Positions 1 to 5,383 of a DNA stretch of 5,731 nucleotides are shown one piece after another. The DNA comes from Chloroflexota bacterium (GTDB taxonomy: Bacteria > Chloroflexota > UBA4733). The stretch is taken from assembly GCA_025449435.1 (NCBI GenBank), contig JANWJO010000002.1:1-5731 (forward strand), in the 5' to 3' direction. A program made the translations under genes and the position numbers. Every line of letters starts with the position of its first letter. Within the stretch, counting starts at the first letter, position 1. The notes beneath the pieces were generated by a model. That model was not told where the DNA came from. It saw only the letters and a list, made by a program, of their open reading frames with translations, and searched no databases.

Positions 1-127
1 CGTAGGTGGAGATCGCAGAGATCCCGAACCGTCCCGAGCCGGCCATCTCACCAACCACTGAGGCCGCCGATGTGACGGCGCCAAGGTCCGGCATATCGAC
101 AATTCTAATGCCACTGGTCCCGCTCAT
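1..127 (-). CDS. Small fibre-like structural protein, N-terminal part (paralogue of the 138-452 gene), cut by window edge
   Basis: The reading frame opens at ATG 127-125 and stays open for 42 codons to the left edge, where it is cut. It begins MSGTSGIRIVDMPDLGAV and continues with a VVGE..AGSGRF stretch. Aligned with the upstream neighbour from the RIVDMPDLG motif, 23 of 36 residues are identical, so the two are tandem paralogues. The start is supported by an AGGAAG Shine-Dalgarno at 139-134, six bases upstream and overlapping the neighbour's TAG stop. Ten bases separate the genes. The IVDMPDLG..T pattern resembles the short 'ISDLP' N-terminal segment of many phage fibre and appendage proteins, usually followed by a variable C-terminal domain that is outside this window. 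The paralogy and start are seen directly; a role as an appendage or fibre protein is inferred. Its full length and C-terminal domain are unknown. Confidence 0.8.
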   Translation of the reverse strand, partial: MSGTSGIRIVDMPDLGAVTSAASVVGEMAGSGRFGISAISTY

Positions 128-139
128 TGTCGGCTTCCT
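128..139 (-). promoter_or_regulatory. Ribosome binding site for the edge-truncated paralogue
   Basis: AGGAAG at 139-134 lies six bases before ATG 127 and shares bases with the TAG stop (140-138) of the upstream gene. It fixes the start of a gene that would otherwise be missed because it has no stop in the window. The GGAAGCC stretch also occurs upstream of the first paralogue, suggesting the duplicated unit carried its own ribosome binding site. Confidence 0.75.
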
Positions 140-452
140 AACTCGGTTTGATGTAGTGGGCCTCGATATAGGCGAGGCGCGTCGTCAGATCGGTCACGGC
201 GGCCTGTAGGGCAGTCACCACGCTGAGCGGGGCCACCGGCTGCCAGGAACCGCTGGCCCGGCCATAGTATGAGCCGTCCGTTGGCGCCTCGGGGATGCCG
301 GTGCCACCGCTGCCGCCGGAGATGCCAGCTATCGCGTAATCCCGGACCGCCTGGGCCGAGAACCGTCCGGACCCGGCACGCTCTCCGACGAACGAGGTCG
401 TATCAGTGACCAGACCAAGGTCGGGCATGTCCACGATGCGTACGCCTGCCAT
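138..452 (-). CDS. Small phage fibre-like protein with C-terminal coiled coil (104 aa)
   Basis: This is a complete 104-residue protein. Residues 4-12 carry RIVDMPDLG, followed by VGERAGSGRF (22-31) and VRDYAIAGI, a layout like the short N-terminal attachment segment of many phage fibre proteins. A Gly/Ser linker (44-52) leads to PEAPTDGSYYGRASGSWQPV (54-73), close to the 'EAPTDGxxYGRxxGxW' motif common in phage tail fibres. The C-terminus has hydrophobic residues at V79, L82, V86, L89, L93 and I96, a 3-4-3-4-3 heptad pattern that predicts a short coiled coil, probably for trimerisation. It starts at ATG 452 inside the TGATG overlap with the upstream stop, with GGAAG six bases before it. A partial paralogue follows ten bases downstream. 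A structural appendage or minor fibre role is inferred; an attachment or adaptor protein is the alternative. No signal peptide or membrane segment is visible. Confidence 0.85.
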   Translation of the reverse strand: MAGVRIVDMPDLGLVTDTTSFVGERAGSGRFSAQAVRDYAIAGISGGSGGTGIPEAPTDGSYYGRASGSWQPVAPLSVVTALQAAVTDLTTRLAYIEAHYIKPS

Positions 453-982
453 CAGGGGCTTCCATCGATGAAGATGACTTCAAGCGCCTCGTCGGTCAGC
501 ACGGGAGGCGTGGGATCGGTGAGCATGATCACCGACTCCGCCGTGCGCGGCACGGACCGCGCCAAGTGCAGCCTCCCCTCGACCAACAACTCGGCCTCGG
601 AGCCACCGCTCCAGTCGAGTTGCAGCGTGTAGGCGCTGCGCCGTGGCCACATTGCCATGGTGGCGGTCGGGAACGAGATGTCGAACGCACCGATGGCATC
701 GGAAATGACCCCCGTGCCGGCCCACAGGACGCTCCTGGGGCCAATCCAGGGCGCGCCGTAGTCCCACGATGCCCGGTAACAGTTGTCCGGCCAAACGACC
801 ATCTGCAGTGCCGGGCCACCGATGCCGCCGGTGAGTTGCAGAGCCTGGGCACAGGGGTTGTCGCTGTCCACCACGGTGACGCGGAGGAACAGGCTGTCGG
901 CGAGGCCGAGCACGAGATCGCGACGTGGGATATGAATGGGCGAGGTGCGCATGTATGGCACCGTCATGGCGAAGGATGGCAT
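452..982 (-). CDS. Phage structural protein of unknown function (176 aa)
   Basis: I do not recognise a named family with confidence. The protein has 176 residues, no signal peptide and no membrane helix. It appears to be one beta-rich domain: after an N-terminal MTVPYMRTSP stretch and RRDLVLGLADSLFLRV (20-35) comes VVDSDNPCAQALQLTGG (37-53), then a Trp-rich middle (W64, W73, W79, W87), then GAFDISFP..TMAMWPRRSAYTLQLDW (98-124) and LLVEGRLHLARSV (132-144). The order 'polar tail, beta strands, DxxG.A..L.LTG, GxFDIS, YxLQL, GxLxL' recalls the N-terminal domain of baseplate-upper proteins (BppU-like) and short phage proteins that describe a beta sandwich. That comparison is weak and from memory. 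It starts at ATG 982 behind AGGAAA and ends in a TGATG overlap with the next gene. Its place among fibre genes suggests a virion component. A relic of another gene lies directly upstream, so it may have been brought in by recombination. Confidence 0.8.
   Translation of the reverse strand: MPSFAMTVPYMRTSPIHIPRRDLVLGLADSLFLRVTVVDSDNPCAQALQLTGGIGGPALQMVVWPDNCYRASWDYGAPWIGPRSVLWAGTGVISDAIGAFDISFPTATMAMWPRRSAYTLQLDWSGGSEAELLVEGRLHLARSVPRTAESVIMLTDPTPPVLTDEALEVIFIDGSP
453..463 (-). promoter_or_regulatory. Ribosome binding site and TGATG stop-start overlap
   Basis: GGAAG at 463-459 lies six bases upstream of ATG 452-450. The upstream gene's TGA (454-452) shares one base with that ATG, forming TGATG. 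This supports the chosen start and suggests translational coupling of the 176-residue and 104-residue proteins. Confidence 0.7.
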
Positions 983-993
983 GGCTGTTTCCT
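983..993 (-). promoter_or_regulatory. Ribosome binding site of the 176-residue protein
   Basis: AGGAAA at 993-988 is followed by a five-base spacer and ATG 982-980. It overlaps the TAG (994-992) that ends the upstream relic frame, so translation through the relic would terminate exactly at this site. It fixes the start of the 176-residue gene. Confidence 0.7.
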
Positions 994-1060
994 AACGCCG
1001 GGCGCTGGCGATCACACTGTGCGCCTGATACGCCCCGCCGGTGAGTGCGATCTTGACTAT
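992..1060 (-). pseudogene. Relic of the 5' end of a phage stabilisation protein gene (P22 gp10-like family), start codon lost
   Basis: Between the 70- and 176-residue genes lies a 22-codon frame, ATA 1060-1058 to TAG 994-992. It reads IVKIALTGGAYQAHSVIA and then SARR before the stop. From memory, members of the phage stabilisation (P22 gp10-like, head-to-tail completion) family in other phages open with a pattern like 'MxIPLxGGAYxARSVIAxAQRCVNLYPE'. The match runs up to the R before the expected C and then stops. The first codon is ATA where ATG would give the TGATG stop-start overlap used elsewhere in this operon. The simplest reading is a gene that lost its start codon and everything after about codon 22, with recombination bringing in the next gene. 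Alternatives are a 22-residue peptide started from ATA or from the CTG at 1063-1061, or chance similarity. The frame is seen directly; the family assignment is recalled and not searched. Confidence 0.5.
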
Positions 1061-1272
1061 CAGGCCAGCATCATTGCAATAGCCTGCGAACCGCCAGCAG
1101 ATACAGGCGGAACGACGGCCCAATGCTCGATGGCGACTTGCGTCACCACCGTCTGCAGCGTCGCCGCTGACACTGTGCCCCAATGCTCGACCGCAACCTG
1201 CGTAACCTGCCCCTGCGGGCTGGTGGCGAGCCAGTGCTCGACAGACGTCTGGGTGAGCCTGGTATCGGTCAT
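1060..1272 (-). CDS. Small triple-repeat phage protein with TQxx(V/I)EHW motifs (70 aa)
   Basis: This 70-residue protein consists mostly of three copies of a nine-residue motif: LTQTSVEHW (6-14), VTQVAVEHW (23-31) and VTQVAIEHW (43-51), with spacings of 17 and 20 residues. A Pro/Gly/Ser-rich stretch and a hydrophobic tail (AIAMMLA) follow. Short phage proteins made of 'xTQxxVExx' repeats occur near tail fibre genes in many phages; their function is not known to me. The periodic alternation suggests beta strands that could stack on a fibre or on one another. Its start overlaps the upstream stop as ATGA (1272-1269), pointing to coupled translation and a matched product level with the 497-residue protein. 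It ends with two stops in succession in different frames (TGATAG). The repeats and start overlap are seen directly; a virion role is inferred from context. Confidence 0.8.
   Translation of the reverse strand: MTDTRLTQTSVEHWLATSPQGQVTQVAVEHWGTVSAATLQTVVTQVAIEHWAVVPPVSAGGSQAIAMMLA
1120..1257 (-). repeat. Three tandem copies of a 27-bp motif encoding the EHW repeat
   Basis: The copies lie at 1257-1231, 1206-1180 and 1146-1120. On the plus strand the ten bases caatgctcga are identical at 1121-1130 and 1181-1190, exactly 60 bases apart, and cagtgctcga at 1232-1241 differs by one base. The DNA-level similarity indicates internal duplication within the gene, later diverging at third codon positions. 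Confidence 0.8.
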
Positions 1273-2762
1273 GCTATCGTAGTCGGCCCGATGGTAACAT
1301 TATTCACCCCCGTCGCTGTCCATGCAGCACCTGTTGCCGGGTCGGTGAGATCAAGGCGATACGCCCAAAGCCACCCACTGCTGGACAGCGTGAGCGTTGG
1401 CGATGCAACCGTGGTACTGCCTGACTTGAGCTGCGTCGCTGCGGTGCGCGTGCCGGCGTCGCTCTTTTGCATGTAGGCGCGGGTGGTCACCGCGATCGTC
1501 GAGACCGGTGTCGATGTGATGGCGGCAATGCCGTAGAAGTCCTGGTCACCGGGCGTGCTGTCGTAGACGTATGAGGTGGTGCCGTCCTGCTGGGGTTCGG
1601 ACACCGCCTGCCAGTTCGCGGGTGTCGCGGTGTAGGTCCATGACATATTGATAGAGCGTTGGATACCCGTTGCCACTGGATTGGCTTGCGGGAAGGCGCT
1701 GTAAGAAGTCGTGCTAAAAGTAGCTGCTGACGATTGGGTGCTTCCCGAAGAAAAAGAGCCTGCGCCATCGGATGCAGCACCTACCCAATACGCCGTTCCT
1801 TTTACGATTGTCACGCCTGAGAACGTGAACACGTTAGCTCCGACCACGACTGGCGTGACCGGAGCTGTTGCCGACGCCAGTATTGCTCCCGGTGCTCCAC
1901 TGTTGTCCGCAAAGATGGCACACTTCATATTGACGGTTGTGCTTAAATTGAAAAACGCCACGCTGACGCTCGTCACCGTCCCGCTGTAGGCGGCCACAAA
2001 CACATCATAGACAGCGTTGTTCGAGCCGTTAACACTTGCGCCTGTCGCTGTCACCGTCTGCGTCAACGCACCAGTCGACGTCCGCGAGAACTGCACGCTG
2101 GCATCGGACGCCGGCATGCGTGTGTAGCATCGAATATCGCCCATCCAGGCAACTGACGATGCGTCGGAGCGCCAGAACAGGTCGTCTATCCGATGAGCGT
2201 TCACAGGCGATGAGGCAGTCCCGATTTGTAGCTTGTTGGCATAGTTGTTTGCAGAGGTGCGCGTATTTAAGCTGCCGAGGGAGCGATCGTTGACAGTGTT
2301 GCCGTTCTTGCGAACCGCCCAACTCCCTGTGGTGTTGTTGACTACTATCTCGATCTCAAACGCATACCAAGTGCTGGTCAGGGGGAAAGCACCAGTATAG
2401 GTATCCAGTACGGTCCCGGTTGAGGCGCCGGAAGTCAGTAGGATCGCGCCATCGCTGCGGAAGACAACCGAGCATTGCGCTGTCACCCCATCAGTCAGTT
2501 GCAGATAGAAGCCCAGCGTGCTGCCGGTGATTGCCGCCGTCTGTATGAACGACACGGCGAAATGGTGTACAGCGTCATTGACGCCACTGCTTTTGACCAG
2601 ATTGGTGTTGCTTAGGTTGAATGTGACACACTGGCTACCAGTAAAGCGGCCTGGGGAAGATAAGCCAATGTTACCTATCGCGGTTGCGCTGTCCCAATAG
2701 CCATTGACCATATCGGCTGATGCCGCATACAGGTCGAACCCATCGCCGAAGTTCCAAGCCAT
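1269..2762 (-). CDS. Phage tail protein with lectin-like N-terminus and an inserted domain (497 aa)
   Basis: Three parts can be seen. Residues 1-200 begin [19 protein letters not shown] and continue through GRFTGSQCV, a Trp/Tyr-rich beta stretch (TWYAFEIEIVV, 131-141) and RIDDLFWRSD (191-200), as in concanavalin A-like (LamG-type) jelly rolls that open many phage tail proteins. GDIRCYTRMP (208-217) is the usual link to a C-terminal block at 382-497: NWQAVSEPQQDGTTSYVY, GDQDFYGIA, the KSDAGTR motif and LDLTDPATGAAWTATGVNN. Between them, residues about 230-381 form a separate Ser/Thr/Val-rich beta domain that seems to interrupt the usual module. The start at ATG 2762 lies in a TGATG overlap with the fibre gene upstream and has GAGGG four bases before it. 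The gene ends in an ATGA overlap. It probably binds carbohydrate or forms a tail decoration; this is inferred from family resemblance. Confidence 0.85.
   Translation of the reverse strand: MAWNFGDGFDLYAASADMVNGYWDSATAIGNIGLSSPGRFTGSQCVTFNLSNTNLVKSSGVNDAVHHFAVSFIQTAAITGSTLGFYLQLTDGVTAQCSVVFRSDGAILLTSGASTGTVLDTYTGAFPLTSTWYAFEIEIVVNNTTGSWAVRKNGNTVNDRSLGSLNTRTSANNYANKLQIGTASSPVNAHRIDDLFWRSDASSVAWMGDIRCYTRMPASDASVQFSRTSTGALTQTVTATGASVNGSNNAVYDVFVAAYSGTVTSVSVAFFNLSTTVNMKCAIFADNSGAPGAILASATAPVTPVVVGANVFTFSGVTIVKGTAYWVGAASDGAGSFSSGSTQSSAATFSTTSYSAFPQANPVATGIQRSINMSWTYTATPANWQAVSEPQQDGTTSYVYDSTPGDQDFYGIAAITSTPVSTIAVTTRAYMQKSDAGTRTAATQLKSGSTTVASPTLTLSSSGWLWAYRLDLTDPATGAAWTATGVNNVTIGPTTIA
1620..2075 (-). 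other. Apparent inserted beta domain within the 497-residue tail protein
   Basis: Residues about 230-381 separate QFSRTST from NWQAVSEPQ, two pieces that in related proteins (recalled, not searched) sit nearly adjacent. The segment contains NAVYDVFVAAYSGTVTSVSV, then NMKCAIFADNSGAPGAILAS and AYWVGAASDGAGSF, a regular run of beta strands like a small jelly-roll domain. On the plus strand it includes noticeably AT-rich stretches (around 1700-1760 and 1920-1965), unlike the GC-rich flanks. The exact borders are approximate. Confidence 0.5.
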
Positions 2763-3622
2763 CAGACCCTCGCACAGAGCACGGTGATGCCGCAGTCGGC
2801 CAGCGTCGCGTCCTGCGTTGGCGCGACGATCTGGAGCACGTCGCCGATCGCGAGCGAACCGCCGCTGCCCGCGAGCGTGGCGCCGGTGTTGCTGGCGGTT
2901 GTAATCGTGATTGTGCCGAGCGCGGTCGTTGTGCCGCCGCTGATGCGATTGAGCGTGAAGGCTGCGGATGCCGTCGCCTTGGTCACGTCATACACGACGG
3001 AGCCCGTGAGCCCTGCCGGCACGGTTATCGCCCATGGCATCGGCACGTTGATCGTGGCGCCTGTGGCCGGCTTACCGCTGAAAGTGAATGGCACCGGGAC
3101 TTGCTGCACCTCGGTCGGGAGCTGCGCGTATATCGCTGTGCCGGTGATGGTGGAGAACGACGGCGGGGGTATCGTGATGGCGGCGCTCGATGCCGCCGTC
3201 AGCCTGCCCTTGGCATCCACGGTGAACGTCGGGATGTGCGTCGCGTCGCCGTAGGTCGCGGCTGACACGCCGGTCGTGACCAGCGTGGGGTTCGGGTAGG
3301 TGCCTGCTAAATCCCCGCCGGCTGTGCCGGTCGGGGGGCCACTGACGCCGCCTGTAACAACCAGAGTGCCGCCCGCTGCCGACAAGCCTGCGCCGAGCGC
3401 ATTCACCGCTGGTCCGTTCCACGCTACCGCCAGCGTGCCGGTCGTTGTAATCGGTCCCCCCGTGATGCCAGGCGCCGTCGTGCCGACGGAGGTGACGCTG
3501 CCAGCACCAGGCGGTCCTGGAGGTCCGCGCCAGCCGTCGCCGGTCGGGTCGCACGGCACATCGGGCGGCTGGGGGCTGCCGATGAACGACGGGCCGCCGG
3601 GTATCGTCACGCCGTCAGGCAT
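2762..3622 (-). CDS. Short tail fibre-like protein with conserved beta C-terminal domain (286 aa)
   Basis: The protein has a Pro/Gly-rich N-terminus with a very short collagen-like run, GPPGPPG (33-39). Next comes [20 protein letters not shown] (41-60), a typical phage fibre shaft motif, then a shaft module at 95-147 including [20 protein letters not shown] and [13 protein letters not shown]. The C-terminal domain (about 178-286) begins [20 protein letters not shown], includes [20 protein letters not shown], and ends [17 protein letters not shown] recall this domain at the C-terminus of many fibre and head-decoration proteins; it probably forms a trimeric beta tip. Start ATG 3622 is supported by GAGGA six bases upstream, overlapping the preceding stop. 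The gene lies nine bases after the large fibre gene and overlaps the next by one base. A receptor-binding or accessory fibre role is inferred. C24, C277 and C283 are unusual in an otherwise Cys-free protein. Confidence 0.85.
   Translation of the reverse strand: MPDGVTIPGGPSFIGSPQPPDVPCDPTGDGWRGPPGPPGAGSVTSVGTTAPGITGGPITTTGTLAVAWNGPAVNALGAGLSAAGGTLVVTGGVSGPPTGTAGGDLAGTYPNPTLVTTGVSAATYGDATHIPTFTVDAKGRLTAASSAAITIPPPSFSTITGTAIYAQLPTEVQQVPVPFTFSGKPATGATINVPMPWAITVPAGLTGSVVYDVTKATASAAFTLNRISGGTTTALGTITITTASNTGATLAGSGGSLAIGDVLQIVAPTQDATLADCGITVLCARV
2763..2771 (-). promoter_or_regulatory. Ribosome binding site and TGATG overlap of the 497-residue gene
   Basis: GAGGG at 2771-2767 is followed after four bases by ATG 2762-2760. 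The TGA of the upstream fibre gene (2764-2762) shares one base with this start. The site lies inside the last codons of the upstream gene, so the two genes are probably translated in a coupled way. Confidence 0.65.
3182..3340 (-). repeat. Shaft module copy B (shared with the large fibre)
   Basis: This encodes residues 95-147 of the 286-residue protein ([18 protein letters not shown] to GRLTAASSA). It is similar at both protein and DNA level to 4891-4748 in the large fibre; for example the plus strand reads ggtcgtgaccagcgtgggg here and tgtcgtgaccagggtcggg there. It has a four-residue extension relative to the other copy ([11 protein letters not shown] against YTYASLTV). Confidence 0.75.
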
Positions 3623-3633
3623 TGCGTGTCCTC
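3623..3633 (-). promoter_or_regulatory. Ribosome binding site of the 286-residue gene
   Basis: GAGGA at 3633-3629 lies six bases upstream of ATG 3622-3620 and overlaps the TGA (3634-3632) that ends the large fibre gene. It is one of the clearest Shine-Dalgarno sequences in the window and settles the start. Confidence 0.75.
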
Positions 3634-5380
3634 ACAAGTCTGCGGATGCAGTTACTGTTCCTGATAGATTGGCATAACCTGTAGCTGTAGCCGTGCCACC
3701 GATATAATAATTACTTGCACTTAGTGCGTTCACGGAAACACCACTGAAGCCAGAGCCGCCGGCTGCTATGGTCATCGTAGGCGCGTTACGCATCATCTGT
3801 ACTAGCGTCGAACCTACGTTATAGCCTTGGCTCACGGTTACATATCCTGCCCACATTGGCTGTAGGTTACCTTGATAAAACCGTTGGCAATTCGCCAGAT
3901 CATACCGTGGATCAGGTTTCTCCAGCGGCGTGGCCACCGAGCCAATTTCCAGTTGCACACCCCAGAGATAAAGCGTGTAGCTTTGCACGCCGATAGTGCC
4001 GTACTGGGGGCTGGTCGTTGCGCCAGCAGATAGGCCAAGGCGGATAGTTGTGAAATCTGTCCCTGTATTGCTACCGAACGTCTTTCCCGCCGAGGACGGC
4101 AGCGTGAACGTCAGCGAATATCTTGTGTAAGTCGTTGACAGGGTAACGGCCTGCCCTGCCGTCTGAGCGATGGCTGATGGGCTGCCTCCGGTGCCAAAGT
4201 TCTGAAGCACCAAACAACCGAGTTTCGGCGTGCCTGCTCCCGCTACTGCCCAGAAGCTAAGTGTCACGGTCTTGCCGGATAGCCGCCGCACGCTCTCTAA
4301 GCGGTGCTCCAGATAAGCCTCATCGGTCGCGCCACTGCCGCCGGCGCACACGCTGACAAGATGCTGCGTCGCCGCCTCGTCTCCGATCTGTGTGCGGTTG
4401 CCATCCGTCATTGCGCCGACGGTGACGGAGAGCGTGCCATTGACAAAGGACATCAGCCAACGGTCTGCCGTGTAACCACCGATGGTCGTGAATGCCCCAG
4501 TGCCACGCTGCGCCAAACCAAACAGCGGGTTATGGACCAGGTTGCGTCCCACGTTGTTGAGCGCGGGGGCCACCGCCGTCGTGACCTGCGCGGCGGTCTG
4601 ATAGCCGCTCGGGTTGGTGGCCGCATAGCGGCTGGTGTCGGTAGGGTGAATGTGGTCAGACCGCGCGTACGTCGTCAGCGTGCCGATGGTGGCGGTGCCA
4701 TCCATTACCGGCGTGGTAACGGTGTTTGGTGCGGGTGGCGCGACGCCACTGCTCGCTGCCGTGAGGCGCCCCTTGGTATCGACGGTCAGCGACGCATAGG
4801 TGTAGCTGGCGGCGGCGACGCCTGTCGTGACCAGGGTCGGGCCAGGATAGGTGCCTGTCAGATCGCCGGTTGCCGCGCCGGTTGGTGGGCCTCCGGTGCC
4901 ACCAGGCGCGGTGATGACGCCGCTGCTTATGGTGACTGTCGTGCCATCAACCTTGACGCCACCGAGGATGGTCGTGGAGGCGGTGGGCAGCGTGTAGGTT
5001 GGCCCGGCGGGACCGACGTCGCCGGTGTCGCCCTTGGGGCCTTGCGGCCCGGTGGCGCCGGTTGATCCGGTTGCGCCTGTAGGCCCGGTTGGTCCGGTTG
5101 GTCCAGTAGGCCCAGCAGGCCCTGTGGCACCCGTTGCACCGCTCGGGCCTGCTGGCCCCGGCACTGTGCTGTCGGCGCCGTCCTCACCGGGAACTCCCTG
5201 TGGTCCTGCCGGTCCCGGCGGCCCAACCCAGCGATCCGGGTCAGGTGGGCCAGTCGCGTTGCTTGCGAAGTCAGAATAATGCAGCCGATAACCCGAGCCT
5301 GATGGCGCGGGCATGGGTGTCGGTGGAGTGGCGGTCGCCACGTCATCAGCATAGTCCGAATAACGGAGCTTATATGCCAT
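3632..5380 (-). CDS. Collagen-like phage tail fibre with predicted sugar-binding C-terminal half (582 aa)
   Basis: The modules in order are as follows. A doubled N-terminal motif, [12 protein letters not shown] (3-14) and [12 protein letters not shown] (31-42), is a likely attachment segment. A Gly-X-Y collagen-like rod has six triplets (53-70), a four-residue break (STVP), then 18 triplets (75-128). A shaft module (164-211) includes [20 protein letters not shown] and [11 protein letters not shown]. The fibre signature [20 protein letters not shown] with HPTDTSR spans 225-251. A C-terminal domain begins [18 protein letters not shown] (276-293) with GYTADRW, and runs to [20 protein letters not shown] (472-491) and LANCQRFYQ (495-503), as in carbohydrate-binding beta-sandwich domains of phage fibres. 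A short variable tip follows (504-582). The start abuts the upstream stop as TAAATG with no clear Shine-Dalgarno, suggesting reinitiation. A host receptor-binding fibre, probably trimeric, is inferred from these motifs. Confidence 0.9.
   Translation of the reverse strand: MAYKLRYSDYADDVATATPPTPMPAPSGSGYRLHYSDFASNATGPPDPDRWVGPPGPAGPQGVPGEDGADSTVPGPAGPSGATGATGPAGPTGPTGPTGPTGATGSTGATGPQGPKGDTGDVGPAGPTYTLPTASTTILGGVKVDGTTVTISSGVITAPGGTGGPPTGAATGDLTGTYPGPTLVTTGVAAASYTYASLTVDTKGRLTAASSGVAPPAPNTVTTPVMDGTATIGTLTTYARSDHIHPTDTSRYAATNPSGYQTAAQVTTAVAPALNNVGRNLVHNPLFGLAQRGTGAFTTIGGYTADRWLMSFVNGTLSVTVGAMTDGNRTQIGDEAATQHLVSVCAGGSGATDEAYLEHRLESVRRLSGKTVTLSFWAVAGAGTPKLGCLVLQNFGTGGSPSAIAQTAGQAVTLSTTYTRYSLTFTLPSSAGKTFGSNTGTDFTTIRLGLSAGATTSPQYGTIGVQSYTLYLWGVQLEIGSVATPLEKPDPRYDLANCQRFYQGNLQPMWAGYVTVSQGYNVGSTLVQMMRNAPTMTIAAGGSGFSGVSVNALSASNYYIGGTATATGYANLSGTVTASADL
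4748..4891 (-). repeat. Shaft module copy A (in the large fibre)
   Basis: This encodes residues 164-211 of the 582-residue fibre ([18 protein letters not shown] to GRLTAASS). Its partner is 3340-3182 in the next gene. Long stretches such as PTLVTTGV and KGRLTAASS are identical in the two copies, and the DNA is also similar, so the copies are probably related by duplication or exchange and not by convergence alone. Confidence 0.75.
4997..5224 (-). repeat. Collagen-like Gly-X-Y coding repeat
   Basis: This is a nine-base-periodic, GC-rich run encoding 6 + 18 Gly-X-Y triplets with a single four-residue interruption (STVP, about 5170-5159). Four consecutive GPT triplets occur near 5110-5075. Such repeats change length easily by slippage. 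Collagen-like rods are a known trimerising shaft element in phage fibres. Confidence 0.9.
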
Positions 5381-5383
5381 TTA
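5378..5383 (-). promoter_or_regulatory. TAAATG stop-start junction
   Basis: The TAA of the upstream gene (5383-5381) directly abuts the ATG of the large fibre (5380-5378). No convincing Shine-Dalgarno is seen in the preceding 15 bases, which code for VYF and are AT-rich. Reinitiation by ribosomes finishing the upstream gene is the likely mode, tying the two product levels together. Confidence 0.6.

Noticed and set aside
1..209. Plus-strand 67-codon frame at 6-209
   Set aside because: It is antisense to the end of the 104-residue gene and the start of its paralogue, which have strong mutual similarity and ribosome binding sites.
480..794. Alternative minus-strand frames at 480-794, 529-852, 3072-3554 and 4927-5472
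   Set aside because: They sit in other frames within genes whose main frame has clear motifs and coupled starts, and they are rich in Arg, His and Pro as expected for shifted GC-rich coding DNA.
992..1183. A 63-residue gene starting at 1183
   Set aside because: Its first 40 codons are the out-of-frame reading of the EHW repeat gene. Only the last 22-23 codons, after the repeat gene's stop, look like real coding sequence, so I treat that part alone as a relic.
566..1282. Long plus-strand open frame (238 codons)
   Set aside because: It lies antisense to three well-supported minus-strand genes, and its Cys-rich repeats (AQCSMATCVT, PQCSTATCVT) are simply the reverse reading of the EHW repeats. 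High GC keeps antisense frames open.
2720..3265. Plus-strand 181-codon frame
   Set aside because: It is Arg-rich, antisense to the 286-residue gene and has no recognisable motif or ribosome binding site.
3632..4000. Diversity-generating retroelement variable region at the fibre C-terminus
   Set aside because: No C-type lectin motif, no clustered adenine-variable codons and no template repeat or reverse transcriptase are visible in the window.
4304..5065. Plus-strand open frame of 253 codons and the GPV-rich frame at 5025-5279
   Set aside because: Both are antisense to the collagen-like fibre. Gly-Pro codons read backwards also give Gly/Pro/Val triplets, so the collagen look on the plus strand is an artefact.
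4997..5224. CRISPR-like array because of short regular repeats
   Set aside because: The period is nine bases, in frame, with no unique spacers; it is the collagen Gly-X-Y coding repeat.
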